Shown: positions 62,860 to 64,000 of the stretch, in pieces
Position numbering within the stretch: the first letter of the stretch is position 1
Layout of the letters: every line of letters starts with the position of its first letter
NCBI RefSeq assembly: GCF_964340395.1
Contig: NC_135551.1
Span: forward strand, 5,851,963-5,915,962
DNA from: Glandiceps talaboti
Lineage: Eukaryota > Hemichordata > Enteropneusta > Spengelidae
DNA length: 64,000 bases
Direction: 5' to 3'
The notes under the pieces: generated by a model
The model's input: only the letters and a program-made list of their open reading frames with translations
Database searches by the model: none
Told to the model about the DNA's origin: nothing
Program-made: the position numbers and the translations under genes

Positions 62860-63720
62860 ATTGGCCCTAGCAACCATGACCACGCCCTTAGCAACAACCA
62901 AATGGCAGTATGTTTTGGTCAAATAACAACATCATCTGGTAGGCCAATGAGTAAACATTCAAAAAATGTATGCAAATACCCTAGCAACCATGACCACGCC
63001 CATAGCAACAGCTAAATCGTCGTGTATTTCAAAGATAACAACAGTGATTAATAGACAATTGAATAAACATTCAAAAAACGTATGTAAATTTGCCTAGCAA
63101 CAAGACCACACCCATAGCAACAGCCAAATAATCACATATATTGCAAAGATAACGGGGATTAATAGACAATTGAATAAACTTTCAAAAAACGTATGTAAAT
63201 TTGCCTAGCAACAAGACCACACCCATAGCAACAGCCAAATAATCACATATATTGCAAAGATAACGGGGATTAATAGACAATTGAATAAACTTTCAAAAAA
63301 TGTATGGAAATATGCCTAGCAACAAGATCACGCCCATAGCAACAGCCAAATGATCACGTATATTGCAAAGATAATATCAGGAATTCATACACAAGTGAAC
63401 AAAACCATACAAAAATGTATGCAAATATATCTAACAACATGACCACGTCCATAGCAACAGCCAAATGATCACGTATATTGCAACAATAATATCAGGAAAT
63501 TCATACACAAGTGAACAAAAACATACAAAAATGTATGCAAATATATCTAACAACATGACCATGTCCATAGCAACAGCCAAATGATAGCATATATCGTAAA
63601 GATAGCAACATGGTTGGATAGGCAACTGGATAGTCATTCAACAAATGAACACTTATTGTTAGCATGGACTACCAGATGGATAAACATTTTAAAAATCTGT
63701 ACGGTTGTGCTACAACGCCA
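62860..63720 (+). repeat. Tandem repeat, about eight units of 111-116 bp
   Basis: The anchor GTATG(C/T)AAAT recurs at 62,968, 63,080, 63,191, 63,302 (GTATGGAAAT), 63,417 and 63,533, giving spacings of 112, 111, 111, 115 and 116 bp. Each unit carries CCTAGCAACAAGACCAC or a variant, then CCCATAGCAACAGCCAAAT. The units at 63,080 and 63,191 are nearly identical over their whole length. It continues directly from the head at 62,252. Confidence 0.93.
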
Positions 63721-64000
63721 TTGGCGGTATTCTTTTTTACCATCACATCCTGTCCACCACCTGGAGTGCATTGATACATTATATTCACTTCATTCACTGT
63801 TTAATATGAATAGTATATATAGAAGAGATAAGATTTCAAAGTTTGCAATACTGTGTTTTATTGGACAGCTCCTTGAAGATGTCCATTATGTTGTACAGTC
63901 ACAGAGTTTTATTAATAAGTTACATTGCAAGCAGCAGATGGCCTGTCATTTAGAACAGGTGAAAGCATACTGTATTAAATATGATACAATCCAAACACTT

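Overview
The window is AT-rich animal nuclear DNA. It has spliced GT-AG exons separated by kilobase introns, an intronless seven-transmembrane receptor gene, a non-LTR retrotransposon remnant, many TIR elements, minisatellites and microsatellites. The palindromic word ACATGTAC/TACATGTA recurs throughout, a habit I associate with marine invertebrate genomes (lophotrochozoans, hemichordates, echinoderms, cephalochordates). The species cannot be fixed from the sequence.

Layout. Positions 1-570 are a 33-bp minisatellite. Positions 1,453-6,023 (+) hold four phase-compatible exons of a coiled coil ending in a kinesin-14-like neck; no motor-domain exon follows in the window. Positions 9,415-10,722 (-) hold one complete class A GPCR ORF with an NRY motif, melatonin-receptor-like. 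Positions 15,623-16,543 (-) look like the last two exons of a small unrecognised membrane protein. If the kinesin continues past the right edge, both minus-strand genes lie inside its last visible intron.

Positions 18.6-27.9 kb are non-coding with tandem repeats and MITEs. Positions 27,998-36,226 form the most striking object: an 8.2-kb TA-flanked unit with matching terminal inverted repeats. It contains two large arrays of CAAGAATTCTTG-type sequence around a central segment with a LINE reverse-transcriptase remnant. The left array (31-bp unit) carries a perfect heat-shock-element pattern, GAAnnTTCnnGAA, in most units and is open in all three forward frames. The right array is a 92-bp trimeric unit with a 15-unit (1,380 bp) higher-order repeat duplicated without a visible difference.

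Positions 36.2-54 kb are gene-poor, with two strong RNA-hairpin-like inverted repeats (38,351-38,457 and 46,502-46,583) and a hAT-like MITE. Positions 54,063-55,943 are a 1.88-kb hAT element with a perfect 8-bp target duplication. Positions 60.4-60.9 kb are another TIR element, and 62.2-63.7 kb are a repeat element ending in 111-116 bp tandem units.

Target-site duplications and terminal repeats let several elements be assigned: hAT (8 bp; 8,349-8,524 and 54,063-55,943), TTAA type (26,728-26,979) and PIF/Harbinger type (TTA; 17,808-18,193). All assignments come from reading by eye; no alignment or database search was run.
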